Source of the DNA: JBMORO01 sp049322295
Lineage (GTDB): Bacteria > Patescibacteriota > Minisyncoccia > RBG-13-40-8-A
Assembly (NCBI GenBank): GCA_049322295.1
Contig: JBMORO010000008.1
Coordinates: 1-17,956 of the forward strand
Reading direction: 5' to 3'
Length of the DNA: 17,956 nucleotides
The position numbers and the translations under genes are program-made. Below the pieces are notes generated by a model, which did no database searches, was not told where the DNA came from, and saw nothing but the letters and a program-made list of their open reading frames with translations. Positions 1 through 6,802 of this stretch are shown here, one piece after another; the stretch's first letter is position 1; each line of letters opens with the position of its first letter.

Positions 1-346
1 TGGTAGCCCGAACAATACCGTCTTTATGATGAGCTGGAGAATAAATAGTGTAGAGCTTCAATTCTTCAGTATCAGAAATATTTATTACATTATGCTGGGC
101 TCCAGCTGGAACAACTATTGCCACCCCATCCCTCAATTCATATTCATTGCCATCAATAATACATTTACCTTGACCCTTTTCAAAACGGAAAAATTGGTCA
201 TTATCAGGATGAACTTCCATGCCGATTTCTTCCTTTGGTCTTAAACTCATCAATACCAACTGGCTATGTTTTGCCGTGTAAAGAACCTTGCGAAAATTCT
301 CATTTTCCAGAGTATCTTTTTCAATGTTTGTTGTATATCCTTTCAT
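1..346 (-). CDS. Cupin-domain protein, C-terminus cut by window edge
   Basis: The reading frame runs from ATG at 346 to base 1 without a stop, giving about 115 residues that begin MKGYTTNIEKDTLENENFRK. The sequence around residues 36-62 (RPKEEIGMEVHPDNDQFFRF, then a GKCIIDG turn) and later VPAGAQHNVIN matches the two motifs of a single-domain cupin. The His, Asp/Gln and second His are in the places where small cupins bind a metal. Family knowledge: such proteins are mannose-6-phosphate-isomerase-like or sensory beta-barrels, and the substrate cannot be read from sequence. An AGGG stretch lies about 10 nt upstream of the ATG and could be a weak ribosome binding site. The gene lies just downstream of the Gmad2-GerMN gene on the same strand, with a gap of about 50 nt that holds a tandem AT-rich repeat. 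Confident in the fold, not in the function. Confidence 0.85.
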   Translation of the reverse strand, partial: MKGYTTNIEKDTLENENFRKVLYTAKHSQLVLMSLRPKEEIGMEVHPDNDQFFRFEKGQGKCIIDGNEYELRDGVAIVVPAGAQHNVINISDTEELKLYTIYSPAHHKDGIVRAT

Positions 347-370
347 ATGATTTTTACCCTGTTAAAAATT

Positions 371-398
371 AATTATTATCTTCTAATTATTATCTACT
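371..398. repeat. Two tandem 14-bp AT-rich repeats
   Basis: AATTATTATCTTCT is followed directly by AATTATTATCTACT between the cupin and the Gmad2-GerMN gene; the second copy ends at the latter's stop codon. It may be slippage-prone low-complexity spacer; no function is claimed. Confidence 0.6.
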
Positions 399-1297
399 TA
401 TGGCTGAAATAACTCCTCTGGTAGAAAACGGACTTGCTGAACCCCTGAAAATTGTTTGGCTGTGGCTTCAATTTGAAACCATAAAACCCCTACTCGACAG
501 GAACCACCGACGGTTTTATTATTTGGGTCGTTAAAAGTTAAAGTCAGAACGCCACTTTTAAAAGAAGCTGCTTTAAGCGAGAATCCTTCCAAAGGATATT
601 CAGTAGTAATGCTATTATTTTTTTCCTCCTGAGTCAATTCGCCTTTTAGTAAAAGTTTAATCGTATCCTGAATTGGCGTTTGAGTTATGGGGATGGTTCT
701 TTTAACTGCGACTAAACCATTGCGACTACATAAAACATTGCCATTTTCGTCTTTGTCTAAATCGGGATTGTAATAATACAAATTTATCTCCCTGCCTTGC
801 TTAAATAAAACAGGCATTTTTAATTCATCAGCATTTTCCGGCAACCCAGAAGGATTGTCTTTTTCAAAAACCAAAAATCCTTTTTGAATATTGGGAACAG
901 AAAAAGTTAAATTTGCTTCAAATGGCACAAAATCTTCAGTCATCCAATCGCCTTTGGCTTGGGCATAGTGTTGTTTAATAAGATCGCCTTTTTCGTCAAC
1001 TAATTTTATTGGAAAACTGGCTTCAAAAAACCAAAAACCCCGGGCTTTGCCTTTGATAATTAAAGGACTGGAAATTGTCTCATTTGCCATCGGACTTTCA
1101 ATTTGAATCAAACCTTCTTTCGGGCAAGGCGCAAAATCGCATTCAGGTGGAATTCTTGAAACATAAGAACCATCGGAACAAAGTTTTGCCTCCATTGTGC
1201 AGGCAACAGGTTCTGGAGATTTGGATTTTTTAATTATAAATTCTAAACCCAGCCAAATCCCGGCTATAACAATCAAAATAATTAGAATCCTCTTCAT
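398..1297 (-). CDS. Membrane-anchored Gmad2-GerMN domain protein
   Basis: This 299-aa protein starts with a basic Met-Lys-Arg and a hydrophobic segment (about residues 4-22). There is no lipobox cysteine, so it is probably an uncleaved membrane anchor with the rest outside the cell. Residues 31-60 form a short four-cysteine module (C33, C40, C53, C58, with DGSYV and FAPCP), which I recall as frequent in secreted proteins of Patescibacteria. Residues 62-166 look like the Ig-like Gmad2 domain (IESPMANETISSPLIIKGKA, then GDWMTEDFVPF). Residues 168-295 look like GerMN (INLYYYNPDLD, TIKLLLKGELTQEE, LTLTFND, QVRFLP). In Firmicutes these domains occur in spore-germination and sporulation proteins; here the same folds probably serve envelope or peptidoglycan-associated roles, since nothing suggests sporulation. 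A TAGAAT hexamer ends 6 nt before the ATG and there is no Shine-Dalgarno, so the mRNA may be leaderless. Confidence 0.85.
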   Translation of the reverse strand: MKRILIILIVIAGIWLGLEFIIKKSKSPEPVACTMEAKLCSDGSYVSRIPPECDFAPCPKEGLIQIESPMANETISSPLIIKGKARGFWFFEASFPIKLVDEKGDLIKQHYAQAKGDWMTEDFVPFEANLTFSVPNIQKGFLVFEKDNPSGLPENADELKMPVLFKQGREINLYYYNPDLDKDENGNVLCSRNGLVAVKRTIPITQTPIQDTIKLLLKGELTQEEKNNSITTEYPLEGFSLKAASFKSGVLTLTFNDPNNKTVGGSCRVGVLWFQIEATAKQFSGVQQVRFLPEELFQP

Positions 1298-1348
1298 GTT
1301 TTTATTCTACCAAAAAATTATTAAAACAAAAACCCGCCTTTTATTTGC

Positions 1349-1377
1349 TTGATTTTTTAAAAAATTTAAGATATACT
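1349..1377 (+). promoter_or_regulatory. Predicted promoter of tRNA-Asn and the cassette array
   Basis: TTGATT (1349-1354) and TATACT (1372-1377) are spaced by 17 nt, and the -10 ends 9 nt before the mature tRNA 5' end. No equally good promoter is seen in front of pyrB, so this may also drive the downstream genes. Confidence 0.65.
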
Positions 1378-1386
1378 TTAAAATAT

Positions 1387-1461
1387 TCCGCAGTGGCGCA
1401 ACGGTAGCGCAGCTCCCTGTTAAGGAGTTGGTTGTAGGTTCGAATCCTACCTGCGGAGCCA
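1387..1461 (+). tRNA. tRNA-Asn (anticodon GTT), CCA encoded
   Basis: A complete cloverleaf can be drawn. Acceptor stem TCCGCAG (1387-1393) pairs with CTGCGGA (1451-1457). The D stem is GCGC (1396-1399 with 1407-1410). The anticodon stem is GCTCC with GGAGT around loop CTGTTAA, with anticodon GTT at 1419-1421. The T stem is GTAGG with CCTAC around TTCGAAT. The discriminator is G1458 and CCA is encoded at 1459-1461. The last 8 bases, CGGAGCCA (1454-1461), recur exactly at 2672-2679 and 3596-3603, so this tRNA 3' end behaves like an attachment site for the cassettes that follow. The usual terminator is not next to the tRNA; the first strong terminator is at 3604-3634, after the second cassette. 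Confidence 0.97.
1454..1461 (+). repeat. Core site 1 (tRNA-Asn 3' end)
   Basis: CGGAGCCA consists of the last acceptor-stem bases, the discriminator and CCA of tRNA-Asn. Identical 8-mers at 2672-2679 and 3596-3603 mark the ends of the two downstream units. The wider context GTTCGAA...CGGAGCCA is also kept at each site, with a different spacer length. Confidence 0.75.
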
Positions 1462-1573
1462 GTAAGGAAAAGTCAAACTTCCCGCCTCGCCGCATTCTTT
1501 GGAAAAACTGCCAAAGAATTAAAGAACCTGATAAAAATATCGGCTCGAACCATATTTTAGTAAAAAAATTTTT
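1462..1573 (+). repeat. Leader element L1 upstream of pyrB
   Basis: This follows the tRNA CCA directly and is about 85-90% alike to L2 (2680-2785), apart from one gap of about 10 nt. Shared blocks include GTAAGGAAAA, TCAAACTTCCCGCCTCGCCG, ACTGCCAAAGA, AAAAATATCGGC and GAACCA.ATTTT. L1 can form a hairpin of ATTCTTTGG with CCAAAGAAT (9 bp); the matching stem in L2 is degraded. It ends in an A/T run just before the pyrB ATG and has no Shine-Dalgarno. Confidence 0.75.
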
Positions 1574-1574
1574 T

Positions 1575-2501
1575 ATGAATTTGAAACATATTGTAAGTAC
1601 AAAGCAATTTCTGAATAAAAAAATATTAAATGATATTTTCAAGGTTGCAGATAGTTTTGAGAAAACTAACCAGAGAGGCAGAGTTCCTAAGATTTTGCAG
1701 AATAAAATTCTCTCTTGTGTATTCTATGAACCGAGTACTCGAACTCGGTTCTCTTTTGAATCCGCGATGCTTAAACTTGGCGGACAAGTAATTTCTACAG
1801 AAAGCGCGGGACATTTTTCTTCGGCTATCAAAGGAGAAACACTTGAGGATAGCATACGAATTATCTCTGGTTATTCTGATATAATTGTTCTTCGTCATCC
1901 TGAAGTCGGTGCCGCAGAAAGAGCGGCTAAAGTTTCTTTGGTTCCAATCGTCAACGCCGGTGATGGCTCTGGTGAACATCCTACACAAGCACTCCTTGAC
2001 CTGTATACTATCAGAAAAGAACTTGGTCGCCTTGATGATTTAAAAATTGCTATGGTTGGCGACCTGCTTTATGGTAGAACAATCCACTCGCTTATTTATC
2101 TTCTTTCGATTAGTCATAATATTGAAGTGTTTTTAGTCTCGCCGCGAGAATTGAAGTTGCCAGAAAAATATAAATCATTCTTAGAAAAACACAAGATAAA
2201 ATTTTCTGAATCAGACAATTTAGAAAATATAATTTCGAAAATTGATGTTTTGTACATGACAAGAATTCAGAAAGAACGATTTTCATCGTCGCAACTTTAC
2301 GAACGGGTAAAAAATTCATTTGCCCTAGACAAAAAGTTGCTAAATAAACTCCGCAAACAGGCCGTGATTATGCATCCATTGCCAAGAGTAAACGAAATTA
2401 GCCAAGAGGTTGACTCTGATAATCGTGCCGCATATTTTCGTCAAGCTCGAAATGGATTGTATATACGCATGGCTCTTCTTAATCTTTTATTTCGGAAGTA
2501 A
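1575..2501 (+). CDS. pyrB: Aspartate carbamoyltransferase catalytic subunit
   Basis: It makes N-carbamoyl-L-aspartate from carbamoyl phosphate and aspartate, the committed step of pyrimidine synthesis. The 308 aa from ATG 1575 fit the family length. The carbamoyl-phosphate site STRTR is at residues 54-58, the 80s-loop S83/K86 lies in FSSAIKGET, and H135-PTQ, GDLLYGRT (R168), HPLPR and a C-terminal DSDNRAAYFRQ.RNGLYIRMALL are all present, so the enzyme looks functional. The frame stays open upstream into the tRNA (first possible TTG at 1428), but those codons are tRNA and L1 sequence, so the ATG before MNLKHIVS is chosen. No Shine-Dalgarno or good own promoter is seen, and transcription probably comes from the tRNA-Asn promoter. 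No other pyrimidine gene is nearby. It stands alone as the only gene of a repeat-bounded unit, which is unusual for a biosynthetic gene. Confidence 0.95.
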   Translation: MNLKHIVSTKQFLNKKILNDIFKVADSFEKTNQRGRVPKILQNKILSCVFYEPSTRTRFSFESAMLKLGGQVISTESAGHFSSAIKGETLEDSIRIISGYSDIIVLRHPEVGAAERAAKVSLVPIVNAGDGSGEHPTQALLDLYTIRKELGRLDDLKIAMVGDLLYGRTIHSLIYLLSISHNIEVFLVSPRELKLPEKYKSFLEKHKIKFSESDNLENIISKIDVLYMTRIQKERFSSSQLYERVKNSFALDKKLLNKLRKQAVIMHPLPRVNEISQEVDSDNRAAYFRQARNGLYIRMALLNLLFRK

Positions 2502-2502
2502 A

Positions 2503-2679
2503 AATTTGCCGCCAAAGAAAAACTTAAAATTGTCCCCATAGTAGAACGCTTCGCGTTCACTACGGGGCAGGCGCCGAACGCGGCGAGCCCGCTTGCGGGC
2601 GAGCCGCAAATTACGGGGGCTTTTCCTCGCCGCCGCAGGTGGCAAAAAATGTTCGAACTAATTTAAGTATACGGAGCCA
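2503..2679 (+). repeat. R1: 177-bp hairpin-rich cassette-end element, copy 1
   Basis: It begins two bases after the pyrB stop and matches 3427-3603 over 177 bp with about nine differences and no gaps, so the identity is about 95%. It is much more GC-rich than its surroundings. It contains three hairpins. H1 (2534-2567) is CCCC-TAGT-GAACGC with GCGTTC-ACTA-GGGG. H2 (2580-2607) is GCGGC and GCCCGC with GCGGGC and GCCGC, with a symmetric GA/GA internal loop. H3 (2629-2643) is GCCGCC-GCA-GGTGGC. It ends with GTTCGAAC, an AT spacer and the core CGGAGCCA. Confidence 0.9.
2672..2679 (+). repeat. Core site 2 between the two cassettes
   Basis: An exact CGGAGCCA copy of the tRNA-Asn 3' end, preceded at 21 nt by GTTCGAA like the tRNA T-loop. 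R1 lies on its left and L2 on its right. Confidence 0.75.
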
Positions 2680-2785
2680 GTAAGGAAAATCAAACTTCCC
2701 GCCTCGCCGCGTTCTTCGTAAAAACTGCCAAAGAGCTTGTAAAAATATCGGCTTGAACCACATTTTGTAAAAGAAAATTTTTAAA
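2680..2785 (+). repeat. Leader element L2 upstream of the MBL-fold gene
   Basis: A second copy of the leader found at 1462-1573, beginning GTAAGGAAAATCAAACTTCC directly after core site 2. A further 25 nt of AT-rich sequence separates it from the ATG at 2811. No Shine-Dalgarno is seen. Confidence 0.75.
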
Positions 2786-2810
2786 ATCATATTTTTAAAT
2801 TGATTATATT

Positions 2811-3398
2811 ATGGCAGAAATCAAAATTTTAATTGAAGGTTACGCAAAAGAACTTGAAAAAGGATGGGTGGCAAGTTCTACCACTTGTTTAATTACCTCA
2901 GAAAACAAAAAAATAATTACTGACCCCGGATGTAATCGTGAAAAACTATTGAAAGCGCTAAGTAAGGAAGGACTAACCACAAATGATATTGATTATGTTT
3001 TTCTGTCTCATTGTCATCCCGACCATGTTTTACTTGCGGGGATTTTCGAAAAAGCGAAATTCGTAACTTTCGATACCAATCTAGTTTATGATAAAGATTT
3101 GATGCTCGAATTTGATAAACACATATTGGGAGAAGATGTTGAGGTTATTGAAACGCCAGGACACGTACTGGAACACATTTCGCTTTTAGTTAGTACCCCC
3201 AAGGGGAGAGTAGCAATTGCTGGTGATGTTATTTGGTGGACTGAAGGAGAGGAACAGGTATTTAACATAAACCAAAAAGATCATACGCAGGCAAAGGGAA
3301 TGAATATGGAAAAATTAATAGAAAGTCGAAAAAAACTTTTAGAGAATGCAGATTATATAATTCCGGGACACGGAAAAATTTTCAAAGTTCAAAAATAA
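2811..3398 (+). CDS. Metallo-beta-lactamase-fold hydrolase
   Basis: The 195-aa protein has a complete set of MBL-fold metal ligands: H67, H69, D71 and H72 in SHCHPDH, H118 in ETPGH, D139 in IAGDV and H187 in IPGHGK. It is therefore expected to bind two metal ions and hydrolyse an ester, thioester or phosphodiester; the substrate cannot be told from sequence. The short single-domain length and PGHGK ending recall the glyoxalase-II-like or MBLAC1-like branch rather than beta-lactamases or RNases. There is no signal peptide, so it is cytosolic. It is the only gene of the second repeat-bounded unit and is read in the same direction as tRNA-Asn and pyrB. TATATT directly abuts the ATG and is too close to be a working -10, so its expression probably depends on upstream read-through. 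Confidence 0.92.
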   Translation: MAEIKILIEGYAKELEKGWVASSTTCLITSENKKIITDPGCNREKLLKALSKEGLTTNDIDYVFLSHCHPDHVLLAGIFEKAKFVTFDTNLVYDKDLMLEFDKHILGEDVEVIETPGHVLEHISLLVSTPKGRVAIAGDVIWWTEGEEQVFNINQKDHTQAKGMNMEKLIESRKKLLENADYIIPGHGKIFKVQK

Positions 3399-3426
3399 TT
3401 TTTGAGTTCACCTCCTTTCTTAAAAG

Positions 3427-3603
3427 AATTTGCCGCCAAAGAAAAACTTAAAATTGTCCCCATAGTAGAACGCTTCGCGTTCACTACGGGGCAGGCGCCG
3501 AACGCGGCGAGCCCGCTTGCGGGCGAGCCGCAAATCACGGGGGCTTGTTTTCGCCGCCTGCGGCGGCGAAAAATGTTCGAACTAATTTAAGTATACGGAG
3601 CCA
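3427..3603 (+). repeat. R2: 177-bp hairpin-rich cassette-end element, copy 2
   Basis: Same length as R1 and about 95% identical, offset by exactly 924 bp. H1 (3458-3491) and H2 (3504-3531) are identical to R1. H3 (3548-3572) is a perfect 11-bp stem TTTTCGCCGCC with loop TGC. In R1 the same stem keeps pairing with a G-T wobble and its loop reads GCA, the reverse complement of TGC. Most R1/R2 differences fall in H3. Confidence 0.9.
3596..3603 (+). repeat. Core site 3, end of the array
   Basis: Third exact CGGAGCCA. It is followed directly by the terminator rather than by another L element, as expected if it marks the original tRNA/terminator junction displaced by the insertions. Confidence 0.75.
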
Positions 3604-3640
3604 AAAAGCCGAGAGGCATTGCCTCTCGGCTTTTCTTTTT
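3604..3640 (+). terminator. Strong bidirectional terminator
   Basis: AAAAGCCGAGAGGC (3604-3617) pairs perfectly with GCCTCTCGGCTTTT (3621-3634) around a 3-nt loop. A T-rich run follows on the plus strand and a T-run on the minus strand. It ends the tRNA-Asn/cassette transcript and can also stop the convergent dnaG-rpoD transcript. Bases 3641-3699 are only AT-rich spacer. Confidence 0.9.
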
Positions 3641-3699
3641 TTAAATTTTAAATTTTTATCTGGGTATTTTATCTTTTATATTTTATTTTTTATTTTTAT

Positions 3700-4881
3700 T
3701 TAGTATTCTTCAAGCTTCTTTAATTTTTGATGCTCTCTGATTTTTTGTAATGCCTTGGCTTCGATTTGGCGAATTCTTTCTCGGGTAACTTTAAATTCTT
3801 TACCTACTTCTTCTAGGGTATGAGTAATTCCGTCAGTCAAGCCAAATCGCATATCCAAAATTTTTCTTTCCCTCGGACTTAAATCGTCTAAAATCTCAAT
3901 TAACCAATCTCTTAATAATCTTCGGGCAGCTACTTGACTTGGGGTAACTGTTTTTTCATCCTCAATAAATTCTCCCAAAGTACTATCTTCTTCTTCCTCG
4001 CCAACTGGCGCTTCCAATGAAATGGTATCTTGAGAAATTTTTTGAATATAACGAACCTTATCCACCTCAACTCCCATTTCAGCAGCAATTTCTTCTGGCA
4101 TTGGTTCCCGACCTAAGTCCTGCAATAATCTACGCTTAACTTGGGTGTATTTAGAAATAGTTTCAACCATATGAACCGGAATTCTGATTGTTCTTGATTG
4201 GTCAGCCAAAGCTCGGGTAATTGCTTGCCTTATCCACCAAGTGGCATAAGTAGAAAATTTATAACCCCGATGATAATCAAATTTATCAGCTGCTCTAAAT
4301 AAACCGATGTTTCCTTCTTGAATTAAATCTAAAAGACTTAAATTAGGACTACGACCAACATAGCGCTTAGCAATGCTAACTACCAATCGTAGATTGGCTT
4401 TAATCAACCTTTCTCTGGCTTCTTCGTCATTTCTCTCAATTCTCTTGGCCAATTCTATTTCCTCGTCTGGTGATAAAAGTTCGGTTTTGCCAATTTCTTT
4501 TAAATACATCTGGACCGAATCAATATCTTCTAGTTCTAATAGTCTTTTTAATTTCTTTTTTGGTTTTCCCTCCTTTTCTTCCATCAAATCAATATAATCT
4601 TTCTTCTCCAAGACTTTAATATGAGCATCTTTAAGTCGGCCATAGAGTTCTTCTAATCCTTCTATGTCTTCTTCTAAGCGGGGCACAGACTTGATTATCT
4701 CCTGTTCAGTGATGAACCCTCTACCTCGACTTTTATTGATTAAGTCCTCGATTATTTCTCTGGTTATTCTTACTTTTCTCCGGCGATGTTTGATTGGTCT
4801 TTTAATAGACTTCTTCTTTTTAAGCCTTCGGCTTTTCTTTCTGCCTCTGCTCAGCTTTTTTATTTTTTTCTTTTTTCTCAT
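3700..4881 (-). CDS. rpoD: Primary sigma factor RpoD (sigma-70)
   Basis: The 393-aa protein directs RNA polymerase to housekeeping promoters. Region 1.2 is near 119-150 ([20 protein letters not shown]). Region 2 is at 155-225, with [35 protein letters not shown] and the -10-reading helix [20 protein letters not shown]. Region 3 is at about 235-310 and region 4 at 322-385, with the -35-binding helix-turn-helix [20 protein letters not shown]. Region 1.1 is reduced to about residues 38-100. The first 38 residues are extremely basic (about 25 Lys/Arg), which is unlike typical RpoD. The ATG lies 4 nt after the dnaG stop, so the two form an operon, the conserved remnant of the macromolecular-synthesis operon. 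No own promoter or Shine-Dalgarno is evident in the 4-nt gap; translation is probably coupled to dnaG. Confidence 0.97.
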   Translation of the reverse strand: MRKKKKIKKLSRGRKKSRRLKKKKSIKRPIKHRRRKVRITREIIEDLINKSRGRGFITEQEIIKSVPRLEEDIEGLEELYGRLKDAHIKVLEKKDYIDLMEEKEGKPKKKLKRLLELEDIDSVQMYLKEIGKTELLSPDEEIELAKRIERNDEEARERLIKANLRLVVSIAKRYVGRSPNLSLLDLIQEGNIGLFRAADKFDYHRGYKFSTYATWWIRQAITRALADQSRTIRIPVHMVETISKYTQVKRRLLQDLGREPMPEEIAAEMGVEVDKVRYIQKISQDTISLEAPVGEEEEDSTLGEFIEDEKTVTPSQVAARRLLRDWLIEILDDLSPRERKILDMRFGLTDGITHTLEEVGKEFKVTRERIRQIEAKALQKIREHQKLKKLEEY

Positions 4882-4885
4882 ATTG

Positions 4886-6664
4886 TTACTTGTTACTTGT
4901 TTCTTGGTGTAACTTATTTAATTCTTCAGCTAATTTTGAAAATTTGTGTTTTAATTTTTTAACTTCTTCTTTGTTTTTCAATTCCTCAGCCTCTTTAATA
5001 TCTAAACTTGTTTGACCCATCCTCTCTTTTAAATTATAAACTTTTATTTCTTTTAAACAACATTCTATTTCGTTTAAAACTTCTTTTTCTTCTAATTCAC
5101 AATATTCGGCTTTAAAAATCAAATAATTAGTTAGATAAACTTCATCTGATGATAACTCATCTTGAAATTTTTTCAAGTCAAATTTTTCTTTAAAAGATTT
5201 TAATTTAAGAAAAATATCTCTAATTTCCAGAGTAGTCAAAATATTTGGATTTAGCTCTTTTTTTACATAATCGAGGTACTGGGAATATTTTAGAATTAAA
5301 CCCAATAAATGCTCCTCTAAATTTTTAATCCTTGACTCCTGCCGAAATTCTGGAGTTAATAAAATCTCTTCTTCGCCAGTTTCTCTGGCCTTGATTCTCT
5401 GCAGGGCCTCAACTAACTTTCTTTCCTCAACCTTTAATTTTGAAGCTAAAACCTGAAGCCAGTGAGCCTGTTCAACTACATTAGAAATATTCTTTATTGG
5501 GTACAAAAGCTCTTTAGCTATTTCTCTTTTATTCTCAACAGTCAAATTCGGATATTTTGAAAAAGCGTTTTCAAAATAAAATTCCATTATTGGCTTAGAG
5601 TTTTCCAAAATATTTTCCCATTTTTTAGGGTCTTTTTTAATAATCTCAGCAGGATCTTTTCCGCCAGCTGGCGGACCTGGCAAAAGCGCTACTTTAATAT
5701 TAAATTCCAGTTGTTGGGCAGAAGAAATTGCTCTTTTGGTTGCCTGTTCGCCTCCAGTGTCAGCATCAAAAGAAAAAATAAGATTATCAGAATATCGTTT
5801 TAAAACTCGGAGTTGGTCTAATGTTAAAGCACTCCCCGAGGTGGCAATTGCGTTTCTGCTTCCGGCCTGATGGCACATAATTAAATCCATTTGCCCCTCA
5901 ACCACAATGCATTCATTTTTCTTACGAATTTCCATTTTTGCCTTATCTAGACCGTAGATGATCTTGCTTTTATTATAAATTAGAGTATCAGGAGTATTTA
6001 CATATTTTGCTTTTTTCTCATCTTCCTTGCCGAATATTCTGCCGGAAAACCCAACTACCTGACCACTCAAATCAAAAATCGGAAACATTATCCGATTGCG
6101 AAATCGGTCGTAAAAGTTTTGAGTTTGTTCTTTTTGGACTATAAAACCCGCTTTCTCGACATCTACCCCTTTAAAGCCCAATTCGGTAAGATGTTTATAA
6201 AGAGCGTCCCATGATTCTGGTGCATAACCGACTTTAAATTCCTGAATTGTAGTGGGTCGTAATCCTCTATTTTTAAGATAATCTAATACGCTTTTATTTT
6301 TTTCTAATTGTTTTTGGAAAAATTCGGTGGCTTCCTCGCAAATTGCGTATAAAGTATTTCTCTGGCTTTTCAGTTGGGGATCTTCTCTTTTTAAAACTAC
6401 ACCTGCTTTTCGAGCTAAAGTTCGGAGGGCATCAGCAAATTCCACTCCCTCAATTTTCATTACAAAACTAAACATATCGCCTCCGAAATTACAGGAAAAG
6501 CAATGCCAGATTTGTTTAGATGGAGAAACAAAAAAAGAAGGATTTCTTTCCTTATGAAACGGACAGAGAGCTTTATAATCCTTGCCCGCTTTTTTTAACT
6601 TCACATAATCCTGCACAACCTCAACAATATCCAATCGATTTTTAATTTCGTCAATCGGTGTCAT
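4886..6664 (-). CDS. dnaG: DNA primase
   Basis: The 592-aa DnaG lays down RNA primers for replication. The N-terminal CHC2 zinc ribbon has C34, H37, C55 and C58 ([15 protein letters not shown]...HCFSC). The catalytic core includes [15 protein letters not shown] and VVGFSGRI. The Toprim residues are E256 (VVEGQMDLI), D300 and D302 (FSFDADTGG), so all metal-binding acids are present. The C-terminal part after about residue 430 is charged and helical and probably serves as the helicase-binding domain, though it is weakly conserved. It starts at ATG 6664, and a good promoter (6671-6699) places transcription start within a few bases of the ATG. rpoD follows on the same strand. Confidence 0.97.
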   Translation of the reverse strand: MTPIDEIKNRLDIVEVVQDYVKLKKAGKDYKALCPFHKERNPSFFVSPSKQIWHCFSCNFGGDMFSFVMKIEGVEFADALRTLARKAGVVLKREDPQLKSQRNTLYAICEEATEFFQKQLEKNKSVLDYLKNRGLRPTTIQEFKVGYAPESWDALYKHLTELGFKGVDVEKAGFIVQKEQTQNFYDRFRNRIMFPIFDLSGQVVGFSGRIFGKEDEKKAKYVNTPDTLIYNKSKIIYGLDKAKMEIRKKNECIVVEGQMDLIMCHQAGSRNAIATSGSALTLDQLRVLKRYSDNLIFSFDADTGGEQATKRAISSAQQLEFNIKVALLPGPPAGGKDPAEIIKKDPKKWENILENSKPIMEFYFENAFSKYPNLTVENKREIAKELLYPIKNISNVVEQAHWLQVLASKLKVEERKLVEALQRIKARETGEEEILLTPEFRQESRIKNLEEHLLGLILKYSQYLDYVKKELNPNILTTLEIRDIFLKLKSFKEKFDLKKFQDELSSDEVYLTNYLIFKAEYCELEEKEVLNEIECCLKEIKVYNLKERMGQTSLDIKEAEELKNKEEVKKLKHKFSKLAEELNKLHQETSNK

Positions 6665-6670
6665 GAGATA

Positions 6671-6699
6671 ATTTTAGTAGATTTTAAAGGTGATGACAA
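6671..6699 (-). promoter_or_regulatory. Predicted dnaG-rpoD promoter, near-leaderless
   Basis: Read on the minus strand: TTGTCA (6694-6699), 17-nt spacer, TAAAAT (6671-6676), then only 6 nt to the dnaG ATG. Transcription would begin at or next to the start codon, and no Shine-Dalgarno is present. Confidence 0.6.
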
Positions 6700-6765
6700 G
6701 GGTTAATAAATTAATAAATCACTATAAGACATATTCGTGCGAATTAGCCGATAAGGTTTTGGGTG

Positions 6766-6802
6766 AAAAAGGGGCCGGTGATGACTTACGTCATCTCCGG
6801 CC
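6766..6802 (-). terminator. Terminator of the 94-aa gene, stop codon in the loop
   Basis: GGCCGG and GATGAC (6773-6785) pair with GTCATC and CCGGCC (6790-6802) across one T-T mismatch. The TAA stop (6786-6788) sits in the 4-nt loop, and a T5 tract follows on the minus strand. Confidence 0.8.

Larger units (their letters stand above)
1462..2679 (+). mobile_element. Candidate single-gene cassette 1 (L1-pyrB-R1-core)
   Basis: This 1218-bp unit lies between core site 1 and core site 2. It contains leader L1, the pyrB coding region and the 177-bp R1 element. The next unit has the same architecture with a different gene. No integrase or transposase is inside it, so mobility would need an enzyme encoded elsewhere. 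The boundaries come from repeat comparison; that it is mobile is inference. Confidence 0.6.
2680..3603 (+). mobile_element. Candidate single-gene cassette 2 (L2-MBL gene-R2-core)
   Basis: This 924-bp unit lies between core sites 2 and 3. It has the same order as cassette 1 (L, one gene, R, core) around an unrelated gene. The flanks are conserved and the cargo differs, so simple tandem gene duplication does not explain it. No recombinase is encoded within it. Confidence 0.6.

Noticed and set aside
26..244. A 72-codon plus-strand frame at the left edge
   Set aside because: It lies antisense within the cupin frame, whose conserved motifs are clear; it has no homology or start signals.
1428..1574. 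N-terminal extension of pyrB from a TTG inside tRNA-Asn
   Set aside because: The extra 49 codons are tRNA and L1 repeat sequence with no PyrB homology; the ATG at 1575 gives the family length.
3402..3590. A 62-codon plus-strand frame ending after the MBL gene
   Set aside because: It is almost entirely the R2 repeat translated. R1 has no matching start or gene context, and the sequence is explained by hairpins, so it is not called a gene.
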